Origin: a bacterium
GTDB taxonomy: Bacteria; Babelota; Babeliae; Babelales; Vermiphilaceae
Assembly (NCBI GenBank): GCA_021833825.1
Contig: JAKBEL010000017.1
Span: 1 to 64,000, forward strand
DNA length: 64,000 nucleotides
Direction: 5' to 3'
A model generated the notes under the pieces. It was given only the letters and a program-made list of their open reading frames with translations. It was not told the DNA's origin and ran no database searches. The first letter of the stretch is position 1. Each line of letters starts with the position of its first letter. The translations under genes and the position numbers were made by a program. Positions 35,490-44,805 of the stretch are shown piece by piece.

Positions 35490-36341
35490 GTGATCAGACA
35501 TATATATAACTGTTTTAAAAAAGGTCTTTTTATTGCAGCAGATAGTTTTGCAATGTTATTTGAGTATCCAATATTACTCAGTTATCATGCTATACTACTA
35601 CTCTCATATTCACTTGTTTTCATCATAGCTTACAACATTGTCGGATACCACACTATGCTTGCTCCGCTTGCCAATCAATTTCAGGTGCCAGACCAGAACC
35701 TTTTGTGTGCAATACTCCCTCATGTCGATGGCATTGTCTACATAAGCCTATTGCTCTCTATTTTTTTGAACATTTTTTTTCGTAACTACTTTGATGCTGC
35801 GCTCATTAAACATGTACACAATATTATTAAAAATGAACCTATATCAATGAAAAAATCGATAGCATACGCCAACCATAAGTTATGGCATCTTATCCAATGG
35901 ACCATAATTGTTACCGGGGCCACGATCACCACCTATCTGATTTCAAAAATTATCTGCAGCCCCATAACCACTCTATCGATTATAACACCGACAACCTTCA
36001 TCTGGTCAGTCATCACGTTCTTCACATTGCCTATCATCACACTCGAACAAAAAACCATCTTTGATAGCCTACAAACATCAATAACCCATATGGCTCGCAC
36101 ATTTACCAAAGTATGCGGAGGAGCATTCTGGATTATGCTTATGTACTCCCTAGGCATGGCAACACTTCTTCTTATTGAAATAATAATTCCTATACCTTAT
36201 CTGATCTTACTCGGCCTTTTTCTGATAAATGGCATCATAAGCTCAGTTCTTATTATCTTTAAGACTAATATGTATGAACTGTATCCCATTATGGAACATG
36301 GACCAGCTAATCATACCCCACCAGATTTTACTCAGTTTTAG
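35490..36341 (+). CDS. Multi-pass membrane protein (DUF6159-like)
   Basis: About six hydrophobic helices, no enzyme motif. The layout (long cytoplasmic N-terminus, FRNYFDAALIKHVHNIIKN loop, then paired helices near the C-terminus) resembles proteins annotated as DUF6159, but I cannot confirm this. The start is GTG 35490 with AGGAG upstream. Function unknown; membrane structural or transport role possible. It is separated from rpsA by a repeat-rich gap. Confidence 0.6.
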   Translation: MIRHIYNCFKKGLFIAADSFAMLFEYPILLSYHAILLLSYSLVFIIAYNIVGYHTMLAPLANQFQVPDQNLLCAILPHVDGIVYISLLLSIFLNIFFRNYFDAALIKHVHNIIKNEPISMKKSIAYANHKLWHLIQWTIIVTGATITTYLISKIICSPITTLSIITPTTFIWSVITFFTLPIITLEQKTIFDSLQTSITHMARTFTKVCGGAFWIMLMYSLGMATLLLIEIIIPIPYLILLGLFLINGIISSVLIIFKTNMYELYPIMEHGPANHTPPDFTQF

Positions 36342-36402
36342 TGCAGTGCTGAGCACTGGGTAAGAATATTATCGTTATCTTCTAAAAAGCCGACTCTTTT
36401 GT

Positions 36403-36614
36403 CCGTTCGCACTGAGTAGCCTCATCTTATGAAGTATATCGAAGTGTTGTTAACTATAAAATTAAGTAAAGCAATGAGTTGTAAACATTTATCTCATACG
36501 CAATAGTTTTATAGTTTGAATTAGCTTTTTGATACTTCGATATCTTGATTCCGAAACGTAATCAAAACTCCCTCCGTCGCTTAAAAAGCTAAGGCGAACA
36601 GGCAGCACAAACGG
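36403..36614. repeat. 212-bp inverted-repeat element with nested 33-nt hairpin
   Basis: Same size and design as 4385-4596: left arm CCGTTCGCACTGAGTAG, right arm ending CAGCACAAACGG, and the hairpin insert CCCTCCGTCGCTTAAAAAGC...GCGAACAGG at 36570-36602. Both arms have begun to diverge, so this is an older copy. Confidence 0.8.
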
Positions 36615-36860
36615 AAGAAGTTAAGGTGCCTGTCCGGCGAAACTTGCCAAGTCGGAAGACCTGGATAAGTGTAGCCTGGATCGTTTTGGTTGCAAGGCCT
36701 TTAGGACAAGCAAAAGGCCTTGTGCTCGCCTGGCGAAGGCAAATAAAAATTATATAAAAAAGAAACACCCCCAAACCCCCTTCCAACCGATTAATTTGTC
36801 AATTTAATCAAATAATGCTACTCTAATTACTAGTATTTTTAATCATTTAACCTTAAAACA
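36615..36860. repeat. GC-rich palindromic debris before rpsA
   Basis: This stretch, GC-rich compared with its AT-rich surroundings, contains GCCTGTCCGGCGAAAC and a 10-bp hairpin CAAGGCCTTT / AAAGGCCTTG (36693-36722), then CGCCTGGCGAAGGC. It looks like the remains of one or more further small palindromic repeats. A 65-codon minus-strand ORF here has no support and is rejected. The rpsA promoter probably lies at its right end. Confidence 0.5.
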
Positions 36861-36917
36861 CCCTTTTTCAAAGGGAATATTGATCTGGTTCTCAGATTAA
36901 TATCGGAGCATATATAC

Positions 36918-38720
36918 ATGTCTAAAGAGCTTATTCGTCCGAAACAGTTTGCAAGAGCAGCTGTTATTCAGGATGACTTGGTCCTCGAGCTAAATCCAGA
37001 ACAGCAAGAGGAGCTAAACCGTCTGTATCAGGGCACTCTACAAGATTTAACCCCTGGCAAACTTGTTAAGGGTAAAGTTGTCGATATCACCAATGATGGT
37101 GTTTCAGTCGACATCGGCTACAAATCAGAAGGCGCAATCTCGCGCTATGAATTTGGCCCTCACGAATTGAAAAAATTTAAACTTGGCGATGACATTGAGG
37201 TCATTCTCGATGAGCTTGAAAGTGTTGATGGCAACGTCGTTCTTTCATATGAAAAAGCCAAGGCGCTCAAAGCTTGGGATGAGATCATTAAACTCTTTGA
37301 AGAGGAAAAACCTGTGCAAGGTATGGTCACCCATAAAGTTAAAGGTGGCTTAAGCGTTGACATAGGTATTCCAGCATTCTTGCCAGGTTCACAAATCGAT
37401 CTACAACGTGTTACTGATTTTGACCAATATGTTGGTCAGAGCATTACCGCAAACATTATCAAAGTGAACCAAAAACGTGGCAATGTGATCATTTCTCGCC
37501 GCAAACACTTATCTGATCAAAGATCTGAAACTCGTAAAAAAATACTTGATACATTGTCAGAAGGCCAGACCATTCAAGGTACCGTTAAGAATATCACCAA
37601 CTATGGTGTGTTCATCGACATCGGCGGCGTTGATGGCCTACTTCATATTACCGACATGACCTGGGGACGCATTTCACACCCTAGCGAATTGGTAAGAATA
37701 GGCGATAAGATCACAACCAAAGTATTATCATTTGATAAAGACAATGAGAAGATCTCTCTTGGGCTCAAACAGTTAAGTGACAACCCATGGAAAGAGATGG
37801 GCGAAGATCTTAAGGTTGGATCTGTTGTTAAAGGTAAAATCTCTAGCATTACCGACTACGGTCTTTTTGTTGAGATCGCAAATGGTATTGAAGGGCTTGT
37901 CCATATCTCTGAAATTTCATGGACAGATCGCATTGCAGATCTACGCGATAAATTCAAAGTTGGCCAGCAGATCGACGTACTGGTTGTGTCCCTTGATAAA
38001 GAGAACCGCCGCATGTCATTGAGCGTTAAACAGCTTGAGAAAAATCCTTGGGAAGCTATTGCTGAGAAATTTAAAATTGGCGACAAGATTAAAGGAACCA
38101 TCAGCAACATTACCGACTTTGGTATTTTCGTTCAACTGATGCCAGGAATTGACGGCCTTGTTCATATCTCTGATCTTTCATGGACAGAACATATCGAGCA
38201 CCCTGCTGATATTTATAAACGTGGCAGCGAAGTTGAAGCTGTTATCTTATCAATCGATAAAGATAATAAGAAAGTTTCTCTGGGCATTAAACAGTTGTCT
38301 GAAGATCCTTGGAAGAAGATTGAAGATGAGTACCCTGTTGGCAACATCATTGAAGGCACCATCTCAAAGATCACCAACTTTGGCGCATTTGTTAAATTGT
38401 CATCAGGCATTGAAGGCCTTGTGCATATCTCTGAATATGCAGATAGAGGCGTTGATAAACTTGACGAAATACTCAAAGTGGGCGAAAAACATTCATTCCG
38501 CGTTGTTAATGTCAACAAAGATGAACATAAATTGGGCCTTAGCCCTAAGTTAGAAGCTCCTGCTCGTAAAGAGAAATCGGCATCTACATCTAAAGAAGAG
38601 AAGCCTGCAAAGAGAGCAACAAAGGCTACTCCTGCAGCACCAAAAAGCAAGAGTCAGTTCCAACTTGCTCTTGAAGAACATGCAGCTCGTCAACATGATG
38701 ATAAAAACGAGGATGAATAA
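36918..38720 (+). CDS. rpsA: 30S ribosomal protein S1
   Basis: Binds mRNA leaders and helps unfold them on the 30S subunit. Six consecutive S1 OB-fold repeats can be traced by their G-x-V-x-x-I-T and HISE/HITD pattern: about residues 40, 130, 215, 300, 385 and 470. A short Lys/Ala-rich, probably disordered tail follows. The length of 600 aa is close to normal for six-domain S1. The stop codon overlaps the ndk ATG (TAATGG), so they form an operon. Confidence 0.95.
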   Translation: MSKELIRPKQFARAAVIQDDLVLELNPEQQEELNRLYQGTLQDLTPGKLVKGKVVDITNDGVSVDIGYKSEGAISRYEFGPHELKKFKLGDDIEVILDELESVDGNVVLSYEKAKALKAWDEIIKLFEEEKPVQGMVTHKVKGGLSVDIGIPAFLPGSQIDLQRVTDFDQYVGQSITANIIKVNQKRGNVIISRRKHLSDQRSETRKKILDTLSEGQTIQGTVKNITNYGVFIDIGGVDGLLHITDMTWGRISHPSELVRIGDKITTKVLSFDKDNEKISLGLKQLSDNPWKEMGEDLKVGSVVKGKISSITDYGLFVEIANGIEGLVHISEISWTDRIADLRDKFKVGQQIDVLVVSLDKENRRMSLSVKQLEKNPWEAIAEKFKIGDKIKGTISNITDFGIFVQLMPGIDGLVHISDLSWTEHIEHPADIYKRGSEVEAVILSIDKDNKKVSLGIKQLSEDPWKKIEDEYPVGNIIEGTISKITNFGAFVKLSSGIEGLVHISEYADRGVDKLDEILKVGEKHSFRVVNVNKDEHKLGLSPKLEAPARKEKSASTSKEEKPAKRATKATPAAPKSKSQFQLALEEHAARQHDDKNEDE

Positions 38721-39127
38721 TGGTAGAACGTACACTTGCAATTATCAAGCCTGATGCAGTAAGCAAAAAGTTTACTGGTAAAATCATCGATATGATCGAA
38801 AATCATGGCTTTAATATCATACGTATGCAAAAACTACGTATGGCCCCTGAGCATGGCCAAGCGTTCTATGCTGTTCATAAAGAGAGACCTTTTTTTGGTG
38901 AACTCGTTGAGTTCATCACATCTGGTCCTGTTGTGGTAATGGCTCTTGAAAAAGAGAATGCTATCAAAGATTGGCGCACCTTAATGGGTGCTACCAATCC
39001 AGCACAAGCTGATGCAGGAACTGTGCGCAAGCTCTATGCTGAAAGCATAGGCAAGAATGCGGTTCATGGATCAGATGCTCCTGAGACAGCACAAGAGGAG
39101 ATTAAATTCTTCTTTCATGATCTGTAA
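38720..39127 (+). CDS. ndk: Nucleoside diphosphate kinase
   Basis: Makes NTPs and dNTPs from NDPs using ATP, by a ping-pong mechanism with a phospho-histidine. Family motifs are [12 protein letters not shown] at the start, [13 protein letters not shown] near 63 and the catalytic [12 protein letters not shown] with His at about 114. The length of 135 aa is normal. It is translationally coupled to rpsA and followed by a strong terminator. Confidence 0.96.
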   Translation: MVERTLAIIKPDAVSKKFTGKIIDMIENHGFNIIRMQKLRMAPEHGQAFYAVHKERPFFGELVEFITSGPVVVMALEKENAIKDWRTLMGATNPAQADAGTVRKLYAESIGKNAVHGSDAPETAQEEIKFFFHDL

Positions 39128-39134
39128 TTGATTC

Positions 39135-39172
39135 AAAAAAGAGGTAGCGCTTTAGGGCTCTACCTCTTTTTT
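39135..39172 (+). terminator. Strong terminator of rpsA-ndk
   Basis: AAAAAAGAGGTAG pairs perfectly with CTACCTCTTTTTT around a GC-containing loop, starting seven bases after the ndk stop. The A-run also allows it to work on the other strand. Confidence 0.9.
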
Positions 39173-39213
39173 GAGAATTATGTATTTACAAAATATTATT
39201 ATAAAGATTTTAT

Positions 39214-39744
39214 ATGAAACATAGTATATTAATAGCATTATTGGTAATGGCGGCAAACAACACTTATACTGAAGATGTTTATCCTACAGATGAGACTAAA
39301 GAAACAAGAGCTTTTAAGGTAGCAGCTAAGTCTAGAGACTGGAAGGGTATGGAAAAGGCTATAGCAGATGGCTTTGATATAAACACAGAAAATGAAAATG
39401 GACCATATGGTAAGACTTTTTTATCAGAGGTTATTTCTGGAAATGATAAAGAGGCTACGCAATGGGCCTTAGATCATGGTGCACGCCCTACTATTGAAGA
39501 CGAAGCTCGAATGAATCTTGAAGATGCTGTCTGCACAAGAAATACACCATTAATCGAATGGTGCCTAGCCAACCTTGGAACAACAATGCCTAAAAAACTA
39601 GCAAAGGAACACGGTAAACAAATGCTCGACGAAGCAACCTGGACACAGAATTGGTCATTGGTCGACCTGTATCAAGACCATGGAGTAGAACCTACTATAA
39701 GACAAACAATACGAATACTTTATTGTCGTTATTCACCTGTTTAA
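39214..39744 (+). CDS. Exported ankyrin-repeat-like protein
   Basis: Signal peptide (MKHSILIALLVMAANNTYTED) followed by three or four degenerate ankyrin units: WKGMEKAIADGFDINTENENG, then GNDKEATQWALDHGARPT, NTPLIEWCLANLGT and NWSLVDLYQDHGVEPT. Ankyrin proteins of host-associated bacteria often act on host partners; that role is an inference here. It has its own terminator. A short monocistronic unit. Confidence 0.7.
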   Translation: MKHSILIALLVMAANNTYTEDVYPTDETKETRAFKVAAKSRDWKGMEKAIADGFDINTENENGPYGKTFLSEVISGNDKEATQWALDHGARPTIEDEARMNLEDAVCTRNTPLIEWCLANLGTTMPKKLAKEHGKQMLDEATWTQNWSLVDLYQDHGVEPTIRQTIRILYCRYSPV

Positions 39745-39759
39745 TGCAATAAAAAATAT

Positions 39760-39796
39760 AAAGAGATAGGGCTTTAAAACTCTATCTCTTTTTTTA
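39760..39796 (+). terminator. Terminator of the ankyrin-like gene
   Basis: AAAGAGATAG and CTATCTCTTT enclose GGCTTTAAAACT and lead into seven T. Nearly the same stem pattern as the ndk terminator. Confidence 0.85.
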
Positions 39797-39813
39797 CATT
39801 TAAACGAAAATAA

Positions 39814-40368
39814 CTATTCAATATCTTGATTAAAACAGTTAAAATTACGCGCTACATCTTTATGCAAGTATGATGCCTGACATGGCCCATTCACAGGAAA
39901 TCCTAACTGAAACCATTCTTTAATCCCGCCAATATAATCAAACACCGACGTGAACCCCATGCAATGGAGCAATATATAGGCCTTCTCACTTGCATCACAA
40001 GCATCAAGCGCACAGTAAACGACAATATCTTGACTACGATCAAATGAACCAACTTTATAGATAAATTCAGTCAATGGGATATTAATCGAACCGGCAATAT
40101 GGCAATCATTATGCCAATTTGCTGAAAGCACATTAATAACCAATAGCTTTGGATTTTGAGCCATTTTAGCACTAAGATCCTGCGCGCTAATTGAATTGAT
40201 AGGACCGACATCCTGACGAACTAGATCTCTCAATTCTTGAGCACTTATATGAAATAACTCTTTTGAAACATCTTCAAGTATGTTAAACAGCTCGTTGCTC
40301 ATACTTTGAATCTGTCCCACAGAAAGGGCAAACGGCATGAGCAACATAATAGCTTTTATTGATTTCAT
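39814..40368 (-). CDS. Exported rhodanese-domain protein
   Basis: Single rhodanese domain after a signal peptide (MKSIKAIMLLMPFALSVGQIQS). The domain shows LLVINVLSANWHNDCHIAGSINIPL and VVYCALDACDASEKAYILLHCMGF with the likely active cysteine in YCALDA, ending with GGIKEWFQLGFPV. Rhodaneses transfer sulfane sulfur; an exported form may serve in periplasmic redox or sulfur handling. ATG 40368 has AAGGAG 6 nt upstream and is preferred over 40404. Confidence 0.8.
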   Translation of the reverse strand: MKSIKAIMLLMPFALSVGQIQSMSNELFNILEDVSKELFHISAQELRDLVRQDVGPINSISAQDLSAKMAQNPKLLVINVLSANWHNDCHIAGSINIPLTEFIYKVGSFDRSQDIVVYCALDACDASEKAYILLHCMGFTSVFDYIGGIKEWFQLGFPVNGPCQASYLHKDVARNFNCFNQDIE

Positions 40369-40443
40369 TGCAATCTCCTTTTTGATTAGAAATGTAATAT
40401 GCACATTCTAACAAGAAGTCTCTTTTTAAACCAAGATTTGCAA

Positions 40444-40923
40444 CTATTTTTGCTGATTCTCTTTTTCTTTAACCGCTTCATCAAGAATGCCATTAATAAA
40501 TTTATATGCATCCTTTTCAGAAAAACATTTAGCAAGTTCGACCGCTTCATTTATGACAATACTTGTTGGCATATCTGTATAAAAGAGTTCCCACATTGCA
40601 AATCGCAAAATCAGACGAGTACAGCAGCCAATTCTATCAAAACGCCAATTTTGCAAGAATGGCATAATCTGCTTATCAAGAGTCTCTCGATTATTGATAA
40701 TATTCTGAGCGGTCTGAAAAGCTAAGCTATCAAATGGAATCTCAACACCAAAACCACGACTTAAATTGTCTGAAATAGATTCTAATGAATCTAGATAGTC
40801 ATGACTTTCTGCAGCATAAAGCAGATGGAATACAAGAGACCTCTCTTGCCTACGTGATAGATCGCTATAAACAATCGTCTGCTCTGGATGTAGTGGCATA
40901 TCATCATTAATGAGTGAACACAT
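40444..40923 (-). CDS. nusB: Transcription antitermination factor NusB
   Basis: All-helical RNA-binding protein that, with NusE, helps RNA polymerase read through rRNA operons. Family motifs are SRRQERSLVFHLLYA near residue 22, GCCTRLILRFAMWEL near 104 and INEAVELAKCFSEKDAYKFINGILDEAV at the end. The length of 159 aa is normal. It lies 11 bases downstream of efp on the same strand, a frequent bacterial pairing. Confidence 0.93.
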   Translation of the reverse strand: MCSLINDDMPLHPEQTIVYSDLSRRQERSLVFHLLYAAESHDYLDSLESISDNLSRGFGVEIPFDSLAFQTAQNIINNRETLDKQIMPFLQNWRFDRIGCCTRLILRFAMWELFYTDMPTSIVINEAVELAKCFSEKDAYKFINGILDEAVKEKENQQK

Positions 40924-40934
40924 GGAGAGATTCC

Positions 40935-41504
40935 TTAACTTTTCTTGACGCGTTCAATATAGATACCATCACGCGTATCGATTCTGATGACTTCACCCTC
41001 ATTGACAAATAACGGAACCTGAATAACTGCACCTGTCTCTAATGTGGCAGGCTTTGTAGCACCACCTTGAGCGGTATCTCCACGCACTCCGGGAGGCGTC
41101 TCTTTAACCTCAAGATCCATAAACATCGGTGGAGTTACTCCGATAGGCTTATCATTAAAATAAAGAATGGTATAGACTTCCTGTTCTTTAAGGTAAGCAA
41201 GAACCTCTTCTATTTGGTCCTTATTTAAAGCAACCTGTTCATAACTATCTTGGTCCATGAAATTGTAAAGAGCATTATCCTCATACAAATATTGCATCTT
41301 TTTATATTCTAAATCAGGATTTTCAAATTTTTCTCCTGATCGGAACGTCTCTTCATGCATAAGCCCAGTAATCATGTTTTTCATTTTGGTTCTAACAAAA
41401 GCACCACCTTTACCAGGTTTTACATGCTGAAAATCGGTAACCATATAGGGTTCATTGCGAAAGAGTATTTTGCACCCTTTTCTGAAGTCTGCAGTCGAAA
41501 TCAC
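40935..41504 (-). CDS. efp: Elongation factor P
   Basis: Rescues ribosomes stalled at polyproline stretches. The KOW-like N-terminal domain has VKPGKGGAFVRTK with the modifiable lysine position, followed by two OB domains ending in GDTAQGGATKPATLETG and RIDTRDGIYIER. I choose GTG 41504 (MISTADFRKG), which has AAAGGTG six bases upstream and matches the family N-terminus; a GTG at 41513 would add three residues. No EpmA/EpmB partners are present in the window. Confidence 0.95.
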   Translation of the reverse strand: MISTADFRKGCKILFRNEPYMVTDFQHVKPGKGGAFVRTKMKNMITGLMHEETFRSGEKFENPDLEYKKMQYLYEDNALYNFMDQDSYEQVALNKDQIEEVLAYLKEQEVYTILYFNDKPIGVTPPMFMDLEVKETPPGVRGDTAQGGATKPATLETGAVIQVPLFVNEGEVIRIDTRDGIYIERVKKS

Positions 41505-41513
41505 GAATATCAC

Positions 41514-41690
41514 CTTTGCTACAAAAATTAATCTTCTATTTTAGTATATGAGAGCTCGGGTAAAATTGCAAAATAAAACGAACAGATCGGCCATATCTAT
41601 AAAAAAAAGCATCCATTTATACCGATCTATCCAAAACACAGCCTTAACACCAACCGATCCCTATTCCGATCATGGCAAGGATCCTATCAG
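41514..41690. other. Left part of the efp-glyA divergent gap
   Basis: The promoter region of efp is expected here. No ORF or RNA gene was seen. The remainder of the gap is filled by the repeat below. Confidence 0.4.
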
Positions 41691-41935
41691 CTCACCCTGA
41701 GTAGCCCGGCATTTCTCAAAGCAATACGTGAAACATTGTTATTGCATTGGTCTATATCATACTAGAAAATATAGATCAAGGGAGGAAATGACGGGTGTAT
41801 CGAAGGGGCCATCTATAATCAATTACTCGAGTAACAATAAAAATCCATTGGATACCCATATTCCGCTCTACGAGCTTCATAGGGTCCTCGCGCCGTCATT
41901 AAAATTATGGCGGACACGGCAGGATGATCGAAGTG
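41691..41935. repeat. Inverted-repeat element with two kinds of nested insertion
   Basis: The left arm CTCACCCTGAGTAG is interrupted at 41705-41795 by a 91-nt insert with ends CCCGGCATTTC / GAAATGACGGG. It then continues TGTATCGAAGGGG. The right side, decayed, carries a 33-nt palindrome (CTCGCGCCGTCATT...GGCGGACACGG, 41887-41919) followed by CAGGATGATCG. It lies in the divergent efp-glyA promoter gap. Confidence 0.75.
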
Positions 41936-42061
41936 GATTAAATAGTTTTAGTTCAGTTCCTCATACTAAACATTAAAAATCTTATAAAGGAGAAAGTCCA
42001 TTGAAAAAGCTATCAACCTTGTTAAACTAAAAATAGACCCTTTATACGTAGGATATGTATT

Positions 42062-43351
42062 ATGTCTGAACAAAAACGTGACCTTATCATTGAAGCTCTC
42101 ATCCAAAAAGAGCATAATCGCCTTGAATCTGAACTGAACCTGATTGCATCGGAAAACTATGCCTCTCCAGAGGTTCTGAAGGTTACCGGTTCAGTACTGA
42201 CCAATAAATATGCCGAAGGCTATTCTGGCCATCGCTATTATGCAGGATGCCAAGTGATCGATGAGGTTGAAGATCTGGCTATTGAACGGGCAAAACAGCT
42301 TTTTAATGCTGAACATGCCAATGTTCAACCACATTCAGGTTCACAGGCCAATATGGCTGTCTATTTTGCTCTACTCAAACCGGGCGATACTATTCTTGGC
42401 ATGAGCCTGGCAGAAGGGGGACATTTAACACATGGCCATAAAGTAAATTTTTCAGGACAGTTCTATAACAGTATCCAATACAAGGTCAATCCAAACACCG
42501 AGATGCTCGATTATGATGAGATTGAGCGATTAGCACAAGAACATAAGCCAAAACTTATTGTCTCCGGAGCATCAGCTTATTCTCGCGTTATTGATTATGA
42601 ACGAATCGGTTCTATTGCAAAAAGTGTTGGTGCCTATTCTATGGCAGATATCGCCCACATTGCAGGGCTTATTGCCTCTGGACTACACCCTAATCCATTC
42701 CCTCATATTGACGTGGTAACCAGCACTACACACAAAACATTACGTGGGCCACGTGGTGGATTAATTCTGTGCAAGAAAGAGTTAGCAACACTTATTGATA
42801 AAGCGATCATGCCAGGCACACAAGGCGGACCGTTCATGCATATTATTGCAGCTAAAGCGGTCGCATTTCATGAAGCATTACAGGATGATTTTGTTATATA
42901 TCAAAAACAGGTAATTGATAATGCACAAACATTGGTGACTGAACTACAAGCCAAAGGATACCGCATTGTCACTGATAGAACAGATAATCATCTCTTTGTG
43001 ATCGATCTACGCAATAAAAACATTAATGGTAAAATTGCAGAAATTGCACTACAAAAAGCTGGCATTACCATTAGCCGAAGTTGCATACCGTTCGATCCTG
43101 AAAAACCATGGATCACCAGCGGCATTCGCATCGGAACTCCTGCAGTAACCACACGTGGCATGAAAAATCATGAGATGATCGAAATTGCAAACTATATTGA
43201 TAAAGCATTAACTCATCATGATAATGACACTATATTGAATGCAATTAGAACAAAAGTTATGACACTCTGCGATATGTTTCCTATTTATCAAGAAGCGGAA
43301 TCAATGCCAGCTCAAAGATCTCATACTTTTGAAGCGTATTGTAAAGGATAA
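42062..43351 (+). CDS. glyA: Serine hydroxymethyltransferase
   Basis: PLP enzyme that converts serine plus tetrahydrofolate to glycine and methylene-THF. Motifs: LNLIASENYASPEVL near 20, NKYAEGYSGHRYYAGC, QPHSGSQANMAVY, and STTHKTLRGPRGG with the PLP-binding lysine near 224. The length of 429 aa is normal. It is monocistronic, with repeats on both sides. Supplies one-carbon units for nucleotide synthesis. Confidence 0.97.
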   Translation: MSEQKRDLIIEALIQKEHNRLESELNLIASENYASPEVLKVTGSVLTNKYAEGYSGHRYYAGCQVIDEVEDLAIERAKQLFNAEHANVQPHSGSQANMAVYFALLKPGDTILGMSLAEGGHLTHGHKVNFSGQFYNSIQYKVNPNTEMLDYDEIERLAQEHKPKLIVSGASAYSRVIDYERIGSIAKSVGAYSMADIAHIAGLIASGLHPNPFPHIDVVTSTTHKTLRGPRGGLILCKKELATLIDKAIMPGTQGGPFMHIIAAKAVAFHEALQDDFVIYQKQVIDNAQTLVTELQAKGYRIVTDRTDNHLFVIDLRNKNINGKIAEIALQKAGITISRSCIPFDPEKPWITSGIRIGTPAVTTRGMKNHEMIEIANYIDKALTHHDNDTILNAIRTKVMTLCDMFPIYQEAESMPAQRSHTFEAYCKG

Positions 43352-43368
43352 AGCAGTATCCCTAATTC

Positions 43369-43631
43369 CCGCTCGCCCTGAGTGGCCCGTCATTTCTCAA
43401 AGCAATATATGAAAGATTGTTATTGAATTGGCCTAGCTCATAAGAGAAAATATAGATTAAGGTAGGAAATGACGGGTGTATCGAAGGGTTTGCTCACTCA
43501 AACAAACAAAAAAATACCGGGTTGTAGATACATATTTACAATCCAATAATGCATCTTATAATCTATGTCATCGACCCTTCGATACTTTTGCTGTGTGCTA
43601 AGAGCACTTCGCAAAAACTCAGGGCGAGCGG
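43369..43631. repeat. 263-bp inverted-repeat element with nested 91-nt insert
   Basis: Left arm CCGCTCGCCCTGAGTGG, 91-nt insert 43386-43476 with ends CCCGTCATTTC / GAAATGACGGG, then TGTATCGAAGGG. About 95 AT-rich bases follow, then the intact right arm CCCTTCGATAC ... CTCAGGGCGAGCGG. The right arm here is free of the 33-nt insert. It fills the convergent gap after glyA. Confidence 0.82.
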
Positions 43632-43685
43632 ACGAATAAGTAAATATCTTTCAAATAGAAATCCAATAAATAAAGAAATCAAACT

Positions 43686-43723
43686 AAAAAGCCCCACCAA
43701 CAATGTAATGTTAGCGGGGCCTT
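43686..43723 (-). terminator. Terminator of the 43743-44123 gene
   Basis: Read on the minus strand, GGCCCCGC-TAACA...TGTTGG-TGGGGCTTTTT forms a strong stem with a following T-run, about 20 bases after the stop codon. Confidence 0.85.
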
Positions 43724-43742
43724 AATTAAACTTTATCAATCT

Positions 43743-44123
43743 TTAGTTTTCTTCTATAAGAGCCAACAGCATTCTTTTAATACATGCATTTTGAACATTA
43801 TCCACACCTTGCTGAGCTTTCTCAGTCTTCTTTTGTAATTCTTTGTACTGATCTTCGGATGCTTCAAAAGATCTGTCCTTAATACCATCAGACACATTTT
43901 CCAACAAACCTGAAAATTGCAGATCTCTGATATTGCGATCAAAAAAGAGTTCAAATGCCGTCTTGGTAAATGCCTGCCGCATATCCATCGACAACATCTT
44001 ATTTAGACATTTAACCATATCTACCATGCTATCACAAGCAGCTTTTTGCTCTGCTGTTTCTGGCACTTGCGCATAAGAAAGCCCAATGGTGCACAATAGA
44101 ACTAAAACAGAATATCTCTTCAT
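43743..44123 (-). CDS. Uncharacterised small exported protein
   Basis: No family recognised. Signal peptide MKRYSVLVLLCTIGLSYA with a likely cut before QVPE, then about 108 helical residues with three cysteines (CDSMVDMVKCLNK and CIKRM). A terminator follows. It is one of a pair of neighbouring minus-strand exported orphans, with the 44245 gene upstream. Confidence 0.6.
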   Translation of the reverse strand: MKRYSVLVLLCTIGLSYAQVPETAEQKAACDSMVDMVKCLNKMLSMDMRQAFTKTAFELFFDRNIRDLQFSGLLENVSDGIKDRSFEASEDQYKELQKKTEKAQQGVDNVQNACIKRMLLALIEEN

Positions 44124-44244
44124 AATAAAAACCTTTCAAAAAAGATATATTTTAATATAAATAGTGGCCATATATTTCATATTGTACCACAACTTGATAG
44201 AGCTGCAAAATGCCCCCCCTTTTTGACCTTTTACAGGTTATAAC

Positions 44245-44805
44245 CTACTCTTTTTCAAAAAGCCTCTGCTGCTCTGCGCAAAAGGTTTTCAAGTCACTGA
44301 AAAGCTTCTGAACAATCTCTTGGGCCACCTCTTTGCCCTCCTGACCAACCCTGTTGCCATCAACATGTTTTTCACAGGCTTTAATGTAAGGCGCTACCAA
44401 TTGGCGCAAAACTAATGCTTTTGCATGTAACTGCACAGCAACACGCTCCGACTCAGCATCTGGACGACTTAATAATTCAAATATCGAACCAACTTTTTTA
44501 ATGATCTTTCCGAACTTATGTTTGTCTTCATGTGATAATTTGGCGCGAATATCATCTAAAATAGTTCCTGCTGTTCTTTGAAGTTCCTGACTATTTGCCG
44601 ACACAAAATCACGGACAATAACTTCACATCGCTTTACAGTGACAACTTCTGCTATAGCCTGAGCAACACGATCGCAATGATCATCATGCTTTTTAGCTTT
44701 TTTATAAGTCTGTTCAATATCTGATGCAAAATTAAAGCCATCTGTCGCTACATCACATCTAACAGCACTGGTGACTAACAAAAACAGACCAACCGATCTT
44801 TTCAT
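44245..44805 (-). CDS. Uncharacterised exported helical protein
   Basis: No family recognised. The N-terminus MKRSVGLFLLVTSAVRCD is signal-like. The mature 165 residues are charged and helical, with HDDHCDRVAQAIAEVV and repeated Glu/Lys patterns. It overlaps the upstream membrane-protein gene by ATGA (44802-44805), so it is translated from the same transcript as the glycan genes. Confidence 0.55.
   Translation of the reverse strand: MKRSVGLFLLVTSAVRCDVATDGFNFASDIEQTYKKAKKHDDHCDRVAQAIAEVVTVKRCEVIVRDFVSANSQELQRTAGTILDDIRAKLSHEDKHKFGKIIKKVGSIFELLSRPDAESERVAVQLHAKALVLRQLVAPYIKACEKHVDGNRVGQEGKEVAQEIVQKLFSDLKTFCAEQQRLFEKE

Noticed and set aside
36589-36786. 65-codon minus-strand ORF in the gap before rpsA
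   Set aside because: It lies fully in palindromic repeat debris, has no ribosome site, and its sequence follows from the repeat composition.
41728-41976. 82-codon plus-strand ORF between efp and glyA
   Set aside because: It runs through the inverted-repeat element and its 91-nt insert; the peptide is a by-product of the repeat.
41991-42032. GGAG followed by TTG and a 9-codon ORF (MKKLSTLLN)
   Set aside because: Too short; could be chance next to the glyA leader, and no hairpin or attenuator structure supports a leader peptide.
44245-44805. Lipoprotein call for the exported helical protein
   Set aside because: The cysteine after the hydrophobic stretch is preceded by Arg (AVRC), so it does not fit a lipobox.
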